From the NCBI GenBank assembly GCA_022791815.1, contig JAAVZU010000077.1, forward strand, positions 1-51,484: DNA of 51,484 nt. Reading direction: 5' to 3'. The notes under the pieces are model-generated. The model was not told where the DNA came from and did not search any database. It was given only the letters and a program-made list of their open reading frames with translations. Both the position numbers and the translations under genes were made by a program. The DNA is from Lachnospiraceae bacterium (GTDB lineage: Bacteria; Bacillota; Clostridia; Lachnospirales; Lachnospiraceae). Shown here piece after piece: positions 44,353 to 51,484 of the stretch. How positions within the stretch are numbered: position 1 is the stretch's first letter; each line of letters starts with the position of its first letter.

Positions 44353-45345
44353 ATGCGTTCTTTTTGGAATGTAATTCGTTATGTATGTGTACTATTTTTG
44401 ATTTGGGAGGCATTATTCTTCTATGGGAATTATGGATTTTTCTTAGCATTGGTCTTATGGCTGCTTACACCAGTAGTGGCATTTGGCTGTAATTGGTATA
44501 TGATAAAAAGAGTAGAAGTAAGATTTGAAAAGGATAGTGTCAAAGTAGGTGCAGACCAACAAATACCCATAAGAGTTGTTATCAATAATCCCACTATTTT
44601 CCCGGCAATTAGCGGAATATTAATTTTTTCTATTAAACATAATTATTATGGAGAGGAATCTATTAAAAAGATGGAAATTCCAATTTCTGTAAATGGAGAT
44701 TCAAGATATATTCTTCCAATTGCATCGAAATATTGTGGATGTGTAAAGATCCAATTAAAGCAAATTAAAATAAGGGATTTTCTAGGATTTTTAGAATTAA
44801 AGAAAGATATTAATAAAGAATGTGATGGATATGTTTTTCCGTATTTAGAGGATGTAGAGACAAAGATCATGGATAATAGTATGGTAATCAAAGAAAGTTC
44901 CATTACTTATGAAAGAAGTTATGAAAATGAAGAAGAATGGGAACTGCGGGAATATCAGCCAGGAGAAAAATTGCAGTTGGTACATTGGAAATTGTATGGA
45001 AAAACAGGGGAATTATTTATAAAACAATTTAAGAATAGCCGCTTAGAAGACAAAAAGTTATTGTTTGAGTTATATGATGATAAAAATGGTAGCTTGAATA
45101 CGATGCTTTATAATGTATTTGGTATTAGCAGTTATTTGTTAAGAAATGATGAAGCATTTTACTTATGCTGGTTTAGTTTGACAGATCAAGGAATCAAAGA
45201 GCGAAAAATAGAAGGAGAGGTAGATTTAGAAGCAGCATTTATTGAAATTTATTATGAAAATAGTTATGAAGAAATATATTTTCAGGAGCCGCAGCTTATG
45301 GAGGAACAAGGATATTATCTTTTATTACCTATAAATAATGAGTAA
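44353..45345 (+). CDS. DUF58 membrane protein
   Basis: A 330-residue protein with two N-terminal membrane segments (about 8-25 and 28-48) and a cytoplasmic or surface beta-rich body. The DUF58 signature is seen late: EWELREYQPGEKLQLVHWKLYGKTGELFIKQF, with the R-E-Y-x-P-G-x and I/V-H-W-K parts near residues 198-215, which in the family align with a vWA-like fold. Partner of MoxR ATPases; molecular role not settled. GGAGGA precedes the ATG. Upstream MoxR and downstream transglutaminase genes are within 25 bp. Confidence 0.9.
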   Translation: MRSFWNVIRYVCVLFLIWEALFFYGNYGFFLALVLWLLTPVVAFGCNWYMIKRVEVRFEKDSVKVGADQQIPIRVVINNPTIFPAISGILIFSIKHNYYGEESIKKMEIPISVNGDSRYILPIASKYCGCVKIQLKQIKIRDFLGFLELKKDINKECDGYVFPYLEDVETKIMDNSMVIKESSITYERSYENEEEWELREYQPGEKLQLVHWKLYGKTGELFIKQFKNSRLEDKKLLFELYDDKNGSLNTMLYNVFGISSYLLRNDEAFYLCWFSLTDQGIKERKIEGEVDLEAAFIEIYYENSYEEIYFQEPQLMEEQGYYLLLPINNE

Positions 45346-45369
45346 AGTTTAAGGGAAGGAGGTATCTAA

Positions 45370-47742
45370 ATGTTATTACATAGAAAAAAGAAAACAAAGA
45401 TTGGGATGTCAGGAATTTATGTTTGTGATGAAAAAGAATTAACGAAAAGTCAGCCTTTATGTTTATGTCTAATAAAAGGAATCCTGCTTTTCTTAGCAGT
45501 ATATGGATCTCTTCATGTTTTTTTGGAAGGTTTTTCTATTGATTACGCAAAAGGATTTGTAGCAGTTTTCTTTTTTTTCTTGTCTATTCTTATTTCGCTA
45601 TTTTATTATAATAATCTTACAAAAAATATAGGATATATTGTGTTTTTTATTATATTTTTGGTAGGGATTTTTTATTTTCATAAGTATATTAATAGTGGAT
45701 ATAGTGTATTGTATAATGAGATATATGATGTAATGGATGAAAAATACAGTTTTTCTGCCGTGAAACATCTGGTGGAACCAATGTCAGACCGATATACATC
45801 TGCAACTTTGGCAATTATTTTTTATGGCGGATTTGTTTTCTTACTTGTGAATTTATTGCTGGCAGAGAAGATGAGTTTAATTGGCACGATTTTTTGTACT
45901 TTTCCATTTTGGCAGATGCCTTTGTATTTTAACCGAAAGTGTAATAATCTGGATTTTGTAATGATACTGATTTCTTATCTGTCAATAGGTTTAATTAAGG
46001 CGGGAGGAAGATATCAGCATGGAAATAAAAAGAAAAAGATTTTTATAAAAGAGAGAAAAAGAGAAATAAAAGTCAGCTATTTGGCAAAAGGAAATATTCT
46101 CTTGCAATGTATAGGGGTATATGCAGGAATAGTAGCTTTCATAGCAGGAATTTTTCTATTTGTTTTTCCAAAATCACTTTTTGCAACTCCTAGAAGCTCT
46201 ATTTATGCAAAAGAAAAAATGGATGTATATATTCAGGATTTTATGCTTACAGGATTTATCAGCCGTTTGAATAGGTATGATTCAAGAGGTGGTGTAAGTG
46301 GAGGAAAACTTGGTGGTGTAGGTGCAGTCAGGCCAAGTTATGAGACTGATTTAGAAGTAACTTTTGTACCATTAGAATATAAAGATGTATATTTAAAGGC
46401 ATACACTGGTGCAATATATACAGGCAGTTCTTGGGATGCATTATGGCATGATGAGAATAAAGACTTTGATGAACTGAAAAGTTATGGAGAAAATGGAAAG
46501 CTGGCAAATAGTGAATATATGGCAAGAGAAAAGAAAGACAGCATAACTGGCAAAATGGAAATATCTATTGTAAATGCCAGCAAGGAGTATAATTATTATC
46601 CCTATTATTCCAATTGTTTTAATGGAGAAGATTTGAACTTTTCTTATAGTATCGATCAGATTACAAGAAGAAATGCTTTAGAAAAATATAAAATTTCTTA
46701 TCATCCAATAGGAGAGGATTTGATTCCTCTGCCAAAAAGTAAAGAACTTTCTGCTTATGAAAAATATGTATGGGAGAATTATCTGACAGTAACAGAAGAT
46801 TGTAAAAGTGCAGTTTCTGAATTTTGCAGACAAGCTGGTGTAACTGGAAATAGTCCAGAAGATATACAAAAGGTTATTAAACATCTTCATAAACAATGCA
46901 GTTATTCTATGACACCAGGAAAAACTCCAAGAAATCAAGATTTTATTTCATATTTTCTTATGGAAAAACACAAAGGGTTCTGTGCACATTTTGCTTCTTC
47001 TGCGGTAATGCTTTTTCGTGAAATGGGAATTCCAGCCCGTTATATAGAAGGGTATAATATGAGTACCAATAAAATTTCGGATGGCGTTCTTATAGAAGAG
47101 GAGAAAACCAGTGATTGGGTTTTTGGGAATATATCTAAAGAAGAACTAGACAAGCTGGGAGTGGTTTCCGTAGAAGTAAGTGATGCACAGGCACATGCAT
47201 GGGTGGAAATTTATTGTAGAGGTTATGGCTGGATACCAGTAGAGGTTACTCCTGCAGGAGTGGCGGAAGAGGAAGATGAGAGTAGTTTTTGGAATCTTTT
47301 TCAGAAATATTTTGGAAATACAAAAGAAGAAGAGCAGGATAATGCTTTAGGAGAACAATTACAAGCAGGACTTACAACAGTCAGTACTATTTTCCGTTTG
47401 GTGATAGTAATTGGAATGGGTACAGCCATTATTTTTCTTATATTTTATTGGAGGAAAAAGAGAGTTACAGCAAAAAAAGGGCAGATGTGGGAGCTTGGTG
47501 AGCTAGAAAAAAAATATTTGAAATTTACCAGAAAACTTGTGAAAAAGAAAAAATTGTCCCACATACAACGGACTTATCAGGATTACCAAAATCTGGCAGC
47601 TGAGTATGTTTTATTAGAGAATATGGAAAATGAATATCTTCACCAGTTAATGGGGAAAATCAGTTATGGCGGATATATTCCCAAAGAAGAAGAAAAAGAA
47701 AAAGCCATGGAAATTCTAAAAAGAGTTATGAAAAAATTATAA
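45370..47742 (+). CDS. Transglutaminase-like membrane protein
   Basis: A 790-residue membrane protein. The N-terminal half (about 30-275) has about six membrane segments, the central extracellular part contains a transglutaminase-like domain with catalytic Cys538 in GFCAHFASS, His609 in AQAHAWVEIY and a Glu in GWIPVEVTPAG where an Asp is common, and a last membrane segment (about 670-690) precedes a basic cytoplasmic tail of about 95 residues resembling DUF4129. Such proteins accompany MoxR and DUF58. The function may be peptidase, cross-linking or wall-related; unproven. GAAGGAGG precedes the ATG. Confidence 0.9.
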   Translation: MLLHRKKKTKIGMSGIYVCDEKELTKSQPLCLCLIKGILLFLAVYGSLHVFLEGFSIDYAKGFVAVFFFFLSILISLFYYNNLTKNIGYIVFFIIFLVGIFYFHKYINSGYSVLYNEIYDVMDEKYSFSAVKHLVEPMSDRYTSATLAIIFYGGFVFLLVNLLLAEKMSLIGTIFCTFPFWQMPLYFNRKCNNLDFVMILISYLSIGLIKAGGRYQHGNKKKKIFIKERKREIKVSYLAKGNILLQCIGVYAGIVAFIAGIFLFVFPKSLFATPRSSIYAKEKMDVYIQDFMLTGFISRLNRYDSRGGVSGGKLGGVGAVRPSYETDLEVTFVPLEYKDVYLKAYTGAIYTGSSWDALWHDENKDFDELKSYGENGKLANSEYMAREKKDSITGKMEISIVNASKEYNYYPYYSNCFNGEDLNFSYSIDQITRRNALEKYKISYHPIGEDLIPLPKSKELSAYEKYVWENYLTVTEDCKSAVSEFCRQAGVTGNSPEDIQKVIKHLHKQCSYSMTPGKTPRNQDFISYFLMEKHKGFCAHFASSAVMLFREMGIPARYIEGYNMSTNKISDGVLIEEEKTSDWVFGNISKEELDKLGVVSVEVSDAQAHAWVEIYCRGYGWIPVEVTPAGVAEEEDESSFWNLFQKYFGNTKEEEQDNALGEQLQAGLTTVSTIFRLVIVIGMGTAIIFLIFYWRKKRVTAKKGQMWELGELEKKYLKFTRKLVKKKKLSHIQRTYQDYQNLAAEYVLLENMENEYLHQLMGKISYGGYIPKEEEKEKAMEILKRVMKKL

Positions 47743-47872
47743 AAAGAAAGAATATACAGAATCTTAAAAAGGCAAATTAAGAAAAATGCTTAAAAAGCCA
47801 TATTTGTATTCCAGAGGGTTATCCTGCTTGTTTATGCACATTAGGTTTATTGATAACATTTTATAAAGTACA

Positions 47873-47901
47873 TTGTAAGTTTTTTATAAAGGTGGTATAC
47901 T
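47873..47901 (+). promoter_or_regulatory. Promoter of glyA
   Basis: TTGTAA (47873-47878), 17-base spacer, TATACT (47896-47901). The 55-base leader contains CAGTGAATAGTAAC, similar to the GTGAACAGTAAC motif seen elsewhere in the window. Confidence 0.65.
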
Positions 47902-47955
47902 GTATCCGAAGGAAACAGTGAATAGTAACAAACTATAGTATATGGAGGAATAAAT

Positions 47956-49209
47956 ATGTACACATTTGAAGAAGTAGCAAGTTTTGACCCAGAAGTGGCA
48001 AAAGCTATGCAGCAGGAAACACAGAGACAGAATGACCACATTGAATTGATTGCATCAGAGAATTTTGTAAGTAAGGCTGTTATGTCAGCTATGGGAAGTA
48101 CTTTGACCAACAAGTATGCAGAAGGATACCCAGGAAAACGTTATTATGGCGGATGTGAATATGTAGACATTGTAGAGGATTTAGCAAGAGATAGGGCTAT
48201 GAAGTTATTTGGCTGCACTTATGCAAACGTACAGCCACACTCTGGAGCACAGGCAAATATGGCAGTGTTCTTCTGTCTGCTAAAGCCAGGAGATACGGTA
48301 ATGGGTATGAATTTAGACCATGGTGGACATTTGACACATGGAAGCCCTGTAAATATGTCAGGAAGCTATTTTAATATTGTTCCTTATGGAGTTAATGATG
48401 AGGGATTTATTGATTATGATGAATTAGAAAAAATTGCAACAGATTGCAAGCCTAAGTTAATTGTAGCAGGAGCAAGTGCTTATGCAAGAAAGATTGACTT
48501 TAAAAGATTCCGTGAAGTTGCAGATAAAGTTGGAGCATTTTTGATGGTGGATATGGCACACATTGCAGGACTTGTGGCAGCAGGTCTGCATGAAAGTCCA
48601 ATTCCTTATGCTCATGTAACAACAACCACAACACATAAGACTCTTCGTGGACCTAGAGGTGGAATGATTTTATCTAGCAAAGAATTTGCAGAAGAATATA
48701 AGCTAAATAAATCTGTATTCCCAGGTATCCAGGGTGGACCACTTATGCATGTAATTGCAGCAAAAGCAGTATGTTTCAAAGAAGCATTAGATCCAAGTTT
48801 CAAAACTTATGCACAAAATGTTATTGACAATGCACAGGCTTTGGCAAATGGTTTAATGAAACGTGGATTTAACATTGTATCTGGAGGAACAGACAACCAT
48901 TTGATGCTTGTTGATTTAAGAAGTAAGGGTGTAACTGGTAAAGAAGCAGAGAAGTTACTTGATGCAGCCAATATTACATGTAATAAAAATACCATTCCAA
49001 ACGATCCTGAAAAGCCATTTGTAACAAGTGGTATCCGTCTTGGAACAGCAGCAGTAACCTCTCGGGGCATGAAAACAGAAGATATGGATGTGATTGCAGA
49101 AGCAATTGCATTATTGATTAATGATGTTGATGCCAATAAAGAAAAGGCAATGGCAATGGTAAAAGGATTAACTGACAAATATCCATTATATGAAATTCCT
49201 AAATGTTAA
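47956..49209 (+). CDS. glyA: Serine hydroxymethyltransferase
   Basis: PLP enzyme converting serine and tetrahydrofolate to glycine and methylene-tetrahydrofolate. The 417 residues show [11 protein letters not shown] near 34, [15 protein letters not shown] near 54, the PLP segment [14 protein letters not shown] with Lys228, and [15 protein letters not shown] near 316. GGAGGA precedes the ATG. It provides one-carbon units needed by MetH and folate genes elsewhere in the window. A short membrane-peptide gene follows 12 bp after its stop. Confidence 0.97.
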   Translation: MYTFEEVASFDPEVAKAMQQETQRQNDHIELIASENFVSKAVMSAMGSTLTNKYAEGYPGKRYYGGCEYVDIVEDLARDRAMKLFGCTYANVQPHSGAQANMAVFFCLLKPGDTVMGMNLDHGGHLTHGSPVNMSGSYFNIVPYGVNDEGFIDYDELEKIATDCKPKLIVAGASAYARKIDFKRFREVADKVGAFLMVDMAHIAGLVAAGLHESPIPYAHVTTTTTHKTLRGPRGGMILSSKEFAEEYKLNKSVFPGIQGGPLMHVIAAKAVCFKEALDPSFKTYAQNVIDNAQALANGLMKRGFNIVSGGTDNHLMLVDLRSKGVTGKEAEKLLDAANITCNKNTIPNDPEKPFVTSGIRLGTAAVTSRGMKTEDMDVIAEAIALLINDVDANKEKAMAMVKGLTDKYPLYEIPKC

Positions 49210-49221
49210 GGAGGATTGATT

Positions 49222-49365
49222 ATGGAAAGTGAAACAAGTGTAGAAGTAAAAGTAGATGTCACAAAGATTGTAAAATATGTGTGTATTGCAGGTGCAGTAA
49301 TTGTAGCTGTAATCTTTGGAAGTAAGTGCGTAGATGAATACTTGAAAGGTTTGTGGAATGAGTAA
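49222..49365 (+). CDS. 47-residue single-membrane-segment peptide
   Basis: A small gene behind glyA, too short for many gene finders. AGGAGG lies nine bases before the ATG and 12 bases after the glyA stop. The product begins MESETSVEVKVDVTKIVKY, has one membrane helix (about residues 16-33, VCIAGAVIVAVIFG), then SKCVDEYLKGLWNE. The acidic N-terminus and short amphipathic tail fit a small membrane peptide; no known family was recognised. The terminator at 49416-49454 closes glyA and this gene together. Confidence 0.65.
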   Translation: MESETSVEVKVDVTKIVKYVCIAGAVIVAVIFGSKCVDEYLKGLWNE

Positions 49366-49415
49366 GGGTTTTATAAAATAGTAAATTCTGTAATGTTTAA
49401 GCCCCTTCGCAGAAG

Positions 49416-49454
49416 GCGGTATAGTCCAAATTAAAAGGACTGTACCGTCTTTTT
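49416..49454 (+). terminator. Terminator after glyA and the small gene
   Basis: GGCGGTATAGTCC (49416-49428 region) pairs with GGACTGTACCGTC (49437-49449), two imperfect pairs, followed by five T residues. Confidence 0.9.
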
Positions 49455-49463
49455 CTTAGTTAT

Positions 49464-49799
49464 AAGTGCAATGATACATCAGTATATTTCAAAAATACTT
49501 ATCAAGATAAGTGGATAACGGATGAATTATCAGGTGGAGTAAAAACATTGATTTTAATTCACAAAGATAAATCTAAATTTTTTAATGCATCAACTTGTGG
49601 AGATAATTGTGGTAAATGGCTATTAAAGATTGGTGAAATGAGCGATGCAGTAATTAATTTACGACATCTAATGGATTTTGGAAATAGAGAGTTTGAAATT
49701 GAAGTATTGAGTACTCACCAGATAGTCCGAAATATGAAGGAACTGATTTTTGAAGTCAGATGCAATAAGAGACAAAGCCATAGAAGTGGTTTTGGATAA
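49464..49799 (+). pseudogene. 5'-truncated DUF4869 gene
   Basis: The frame encodes the C-terminal half of a DUF4869-type protein: YFKNTYQDKWITDELSGGVKTLIL, partly CGDNCGKWLLKIGEMSD and INLRHLMDFGN, then FEIEVLS. The recognisable homology begins at about 49464, within a frame that stays open back into the terminator without a start codon or ribosome binding site. A methionine codon is not available before 49548 region, where an ATT-less TTG start would cut the domain. The N-terminal half is therefore missing, and the gene is probably dead. DUF4869 proteins are common in mobile islands; function unknown. Confidence 0.65.
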
Positions 49800-49890
49800 T
49801 CCAAGTGATTTTATACAAAGCAAGGAATACATGAGTTGGGGACGATTTTTTACAGCATTATTAGTTGAAAAACTAAGGATACATATTTAA
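49750..49890 (+). CDS. Short hypothetical frame overlapping the DUF4869 remnant
   Basis: A 46-codon frame with TTG start and AAGGA (49737-49741) eight bases before. It reads MKSDAIRDKAIEVVLDNPSD and continues with FIQSKEYMSWGRFF. It looks coding rather than random, but stops early, and a neighbouring frame (about 49874-50044) continues with coding-like residues, TYLRYSKSILNDAYKNNK. A frameshifted remnant of a longer gene is as likely as a real small gene. From 49891 to 50193 no intact gene is seen. Confidence 0.35.
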   Translation: MKSDAIRDKAIEVVLDNPSDFIQSKEYMSWGRFFTALLVEKLRIHI

Positions 49891-50193
49891 GGTATTCAAA
49901 GAGTATTCTTAATGACGCATACAAAAATAATAAAGTTCAAGAGAGGATATTATCAGTGGACTTACAGGGATGGCTAAAACAGAAGATTCATCATATTGTA
50001 AAAATAATTATCAGAAAAGCCACAAAAACATTGGCTTTACAGAGATAAGGAAGTATCAGCAATAATTTATCATTAACGCTGGCAGACAGAGTGCAAAAAT
50101 AGGCAGGAATCTTCCTTTTCTTCGGAACATATGTCTTTTTATTTTCTTCATAATTAGTGATATAATAATAAAAAACTTTGAAGGAAGGAAATT

Positions 50194-50428
50194 TCATGAC
50201 AGTTGTTCCTTTAACGGTTTATCATTGTTGAAGTGCTTCAATATCTCTAAACATAAAGAGAGCCGAAAAACTGTGATTTTCTCACAAGTTTGTTGGCTCT
50301 GCGTCTTTGCGTCAATCAAACTTTCCTGCCTGCATTTAGGGCAGTAAAAAGGAAAGTTTTTCAGCTCTATATCTGTAACCTTGTTTTGTTTCGGCAAATA
50401 GGACAACGTACCCATTTGTTTTTTTCAT
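50194..50428 (-). pseudogene. Decayed cysteine-rich KTR gene
   Basis: On the minus strand, one frame from the ATG at 50428 and a second frame together spell a cysteine-rich KTR protein, a small zinc-ribbon-like protein carried by integrative elements of Tn916 type. Parts seen are WVRCPICRNKTRLQI in one frame and ELKNFPFYCPKCRQESLIDAKTQS in another, so at least one frameshift or deletion separates them. The usual segment between LI and DAKTQS is shortened and the normal stop has been lost, so the frame runs on. Marks remnants of a mobile element. Confidence 0.7.
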
Positions 50429-50436
50429 TAAAGACC

Positions 50437-51036
50437 TCATTCCTTGCAATTAGAAAAATGCAAAAAAGATAAAATACTGATAGGACCAAAATATAAACAC
50501 CAAAATTCTAATATCGCCACACCTATCCATGTTGGACTATCCGCTTTGAATACCCCAAACATAGGAATAATCAAACAGGAGATAAAAAACACTCCGTGTA
50601 CCATGAGCAGATATTTCAGCCACTTGTCTATTTTCGTTTGTGATTTTACTGTTAATCCAGCAAAGAATGTAGCTAATGACATGACAGCATAACCTAATAA
50701 GTCATAGTTAAATAGCAGTCCACATTGCTGAAAATCAAGAAGTACAGTAGCTTGTTGTGTTAAATCATTTAGTCGGACAGTTGTTAGCTGTGCAAAATAG
50801 ACTAATAAAATGATAGCTGCGTATATGGCGGCAAAAGCCACTGAAACATAGCCTGCTAATTTAACTTTTTTTTCGGAAAAGTAAGCATAACTGCACATCA
50901 TTGGTACAAAGCTAAACGCAATGAACATAGAAGAAAAGTAACTGCCATAATTAAAGCCAAATAACATAGACAGGGCAAAGAAGATTACTGCAATGAAATT
51001 AACAACAGAGCTATACATTCCTATTTTCTTATTCAT
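50437..51036 (-). CDS. Multi-pass membrane protein of unknown function
   Basis: A 199-residue protein with about six membrane segments (about 8-26, 29-48, 58-80, 100-125, 140-160, 168-190). It starts MNKKIGMYSSVVNFIAVIFF. Short conserved-looking parts include the AYFSEKK loop. No transporter motif was recognised; a DUF4386-like or related family is possible. GAAGGGATGG lies upstream on the minus strand. Its start overlaps the 3' end of the TetR gene by 8 bp, suggesting the regulator controls this gene. Confidence 0.7.
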   Translation of the reverse strand: MNKKIGMYSSVVNFIAVIFFALSMLFGFNYGSYFSSMFIAFSFVPMMCSYAYFSEKKVKLAGYVSVAFAAIYAAIILLVYFAQLTTVRLNDLTQQATVLLDFQQCGLLFNYDLLGYAVMSLATFFAGLTVKSQTKIDKWLKYLLMVHGVFFISCLIIPMFGVFKADSPTWIGVAILEFWCLYFGPISILSFLHFSNCKE

Positions 51037-51484
51037 CCATCTGCACCATCCCTTCAAAAAGAATATCGACCAATTTACCGATATATGCGGCTCTATCCTC
51101 GGTTTTCGTAAAATCATAACCAAGTAATTGTTTGACTGTTTCACTTCCTAAAAATGCTACCTGCATTGCGGCAGTAAGAATAAATACAAACATAGATTTA
51201 TTCTCATTTGATATACCATTCTTCAAAGACAGTGAAAAGCCCTGTTGAGTAAGTACAGAATTACAATTCTCTGTATAATTTTGTAAATCACCCAAAATAG
51301 AAACACGCGAAATTGCAGAATGTTTAAATAGAAAATCAAAAACATAAGTGGCGCAAGTTGTTAAGCGTTCTTTATCTGATTTATATTGCCTTGTCATCTG
51401 AAATTCTGTAACTATTTTTCCGATAATACGCTGCACACATTCCGTTATTAATTTATCTTTACTTCCAAAGTGATAGTTGATTAA
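51029..51484 (-). CDS. TetR-family regulator, 5'-partial at window edge
   Basis: The last 151 residues of a TetR repressor; the gene runs off the end of the window. The first visible residues are LINYHFGSKDKLI, the end of the helix-turn-helix, followed by a helical ligand-binding and dimerisation domain (about residues 20-145). The stop at 51029-51031 overlaps the start of the membrane protein gene. Likely controls its downstream partner, perhaps in response to a drug or membrane ligand; that is inferred from gene order. Confidence 0.85.
   Translation of the reverse strand, partial: LINYHFGSKDKLITECVQRIIGKIVTEFQMTRQYKSDKERLTTCATYVFDFLFKHSAISRVSILGDLQNYTENCNSVLTQQGFSLSLKNGISNENKSMFVFILTAAMQVAFLGSETVKQLLGYDFTKTEDRAAYIGKLVDILFEGMVQMDE

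Overview
The window looks like chromosomal DNA of a low-GC, spore-forming Firmicute, most likely a Lachnospiraceae member (Clostridium cluster XIVa). The signs are AT-rich coding with strong AGGAGG-type ribosome binding sites, a clostridial-style small acid-soluble spore protein, a GerMN lipoprotein, cobalamin-dependent MetH without an activation domain, a GntR-clpC pair, an ANTAR regulator next to a GlnA homologue, and a secreted CBM26/GH13 alpha-amylase typical of gut starch users. Genus cannot be fixed from the sequence alone.

Layout. 1-3100: thiE and thiD, then rplJ-rplL under an L10 leader with an attenuator. 3300-9550: a FliD-C-like orphan, a strong small-RNA candidate, a Cof phosphatase, a GlnA-like protein with altered active site plus an ANTAR regulator, thrH, folE, and a YwmB-like gene whose ribosome binding site lies inside the terminator behind folE. 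9550-21450: repeat-rich spacer, a proline-rich protein, a methyltransferase overlapping a large exported protein, a 204-bp palindromic insertion-like element, an M29 aminopeptidase overlapping metH, two family 2 glycosyltransferases and an LCP cell-wall ligase. 21450-32450: ilvN-ilvC, an L,D-transpeptidase, mutY, GntR-clpC, a conserved small protein, radA and a soluble mini-MCP. 32500-41300: alpha-amylase, a membrane protein, an RsmH paralogue, YbaK, a D-hydroxyacid dehydrogenase, GerMN lipoprotein, SASP and a methyltransferase. 41400-49370: hslO, a PfkB sugar-phosphate kinase, a MoxR/DUF58/transglutaminase operon, glyA and a 47-residue membrane peptide. 49400-51484: an accessory patch with a truncated DUF4869 gene, a decayed KTR gene, and a TetR regulator with a membrane protein running off the edge.

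Genes that plausibly work together: thiE/thiD (thiamine), metH/glyA/folE (one-carbon and pterin chemistry, unlinked), ilvN/ilvC (branched-chain amino acids), the two glycosyltransferases with the LCP ligase (cell-wall glycopolymers), and MoxR/DUF58/transglutaminase. The intergenic DNA is unusually rich in long inverted repeats, many carrying GTTAC/GTAAC arms; some form recognisable repeat families. The strongest unusual signals are the degenerate GlnA beside an ANTAR protein, the terminator/ribosome-binding-site hairpin at 8657-8720, the 4069-4230 RNA candidate and the 14441-14674 insertion-like palindrome. No CRISPR array, tRNA, rRNA or intact transposase was seen.
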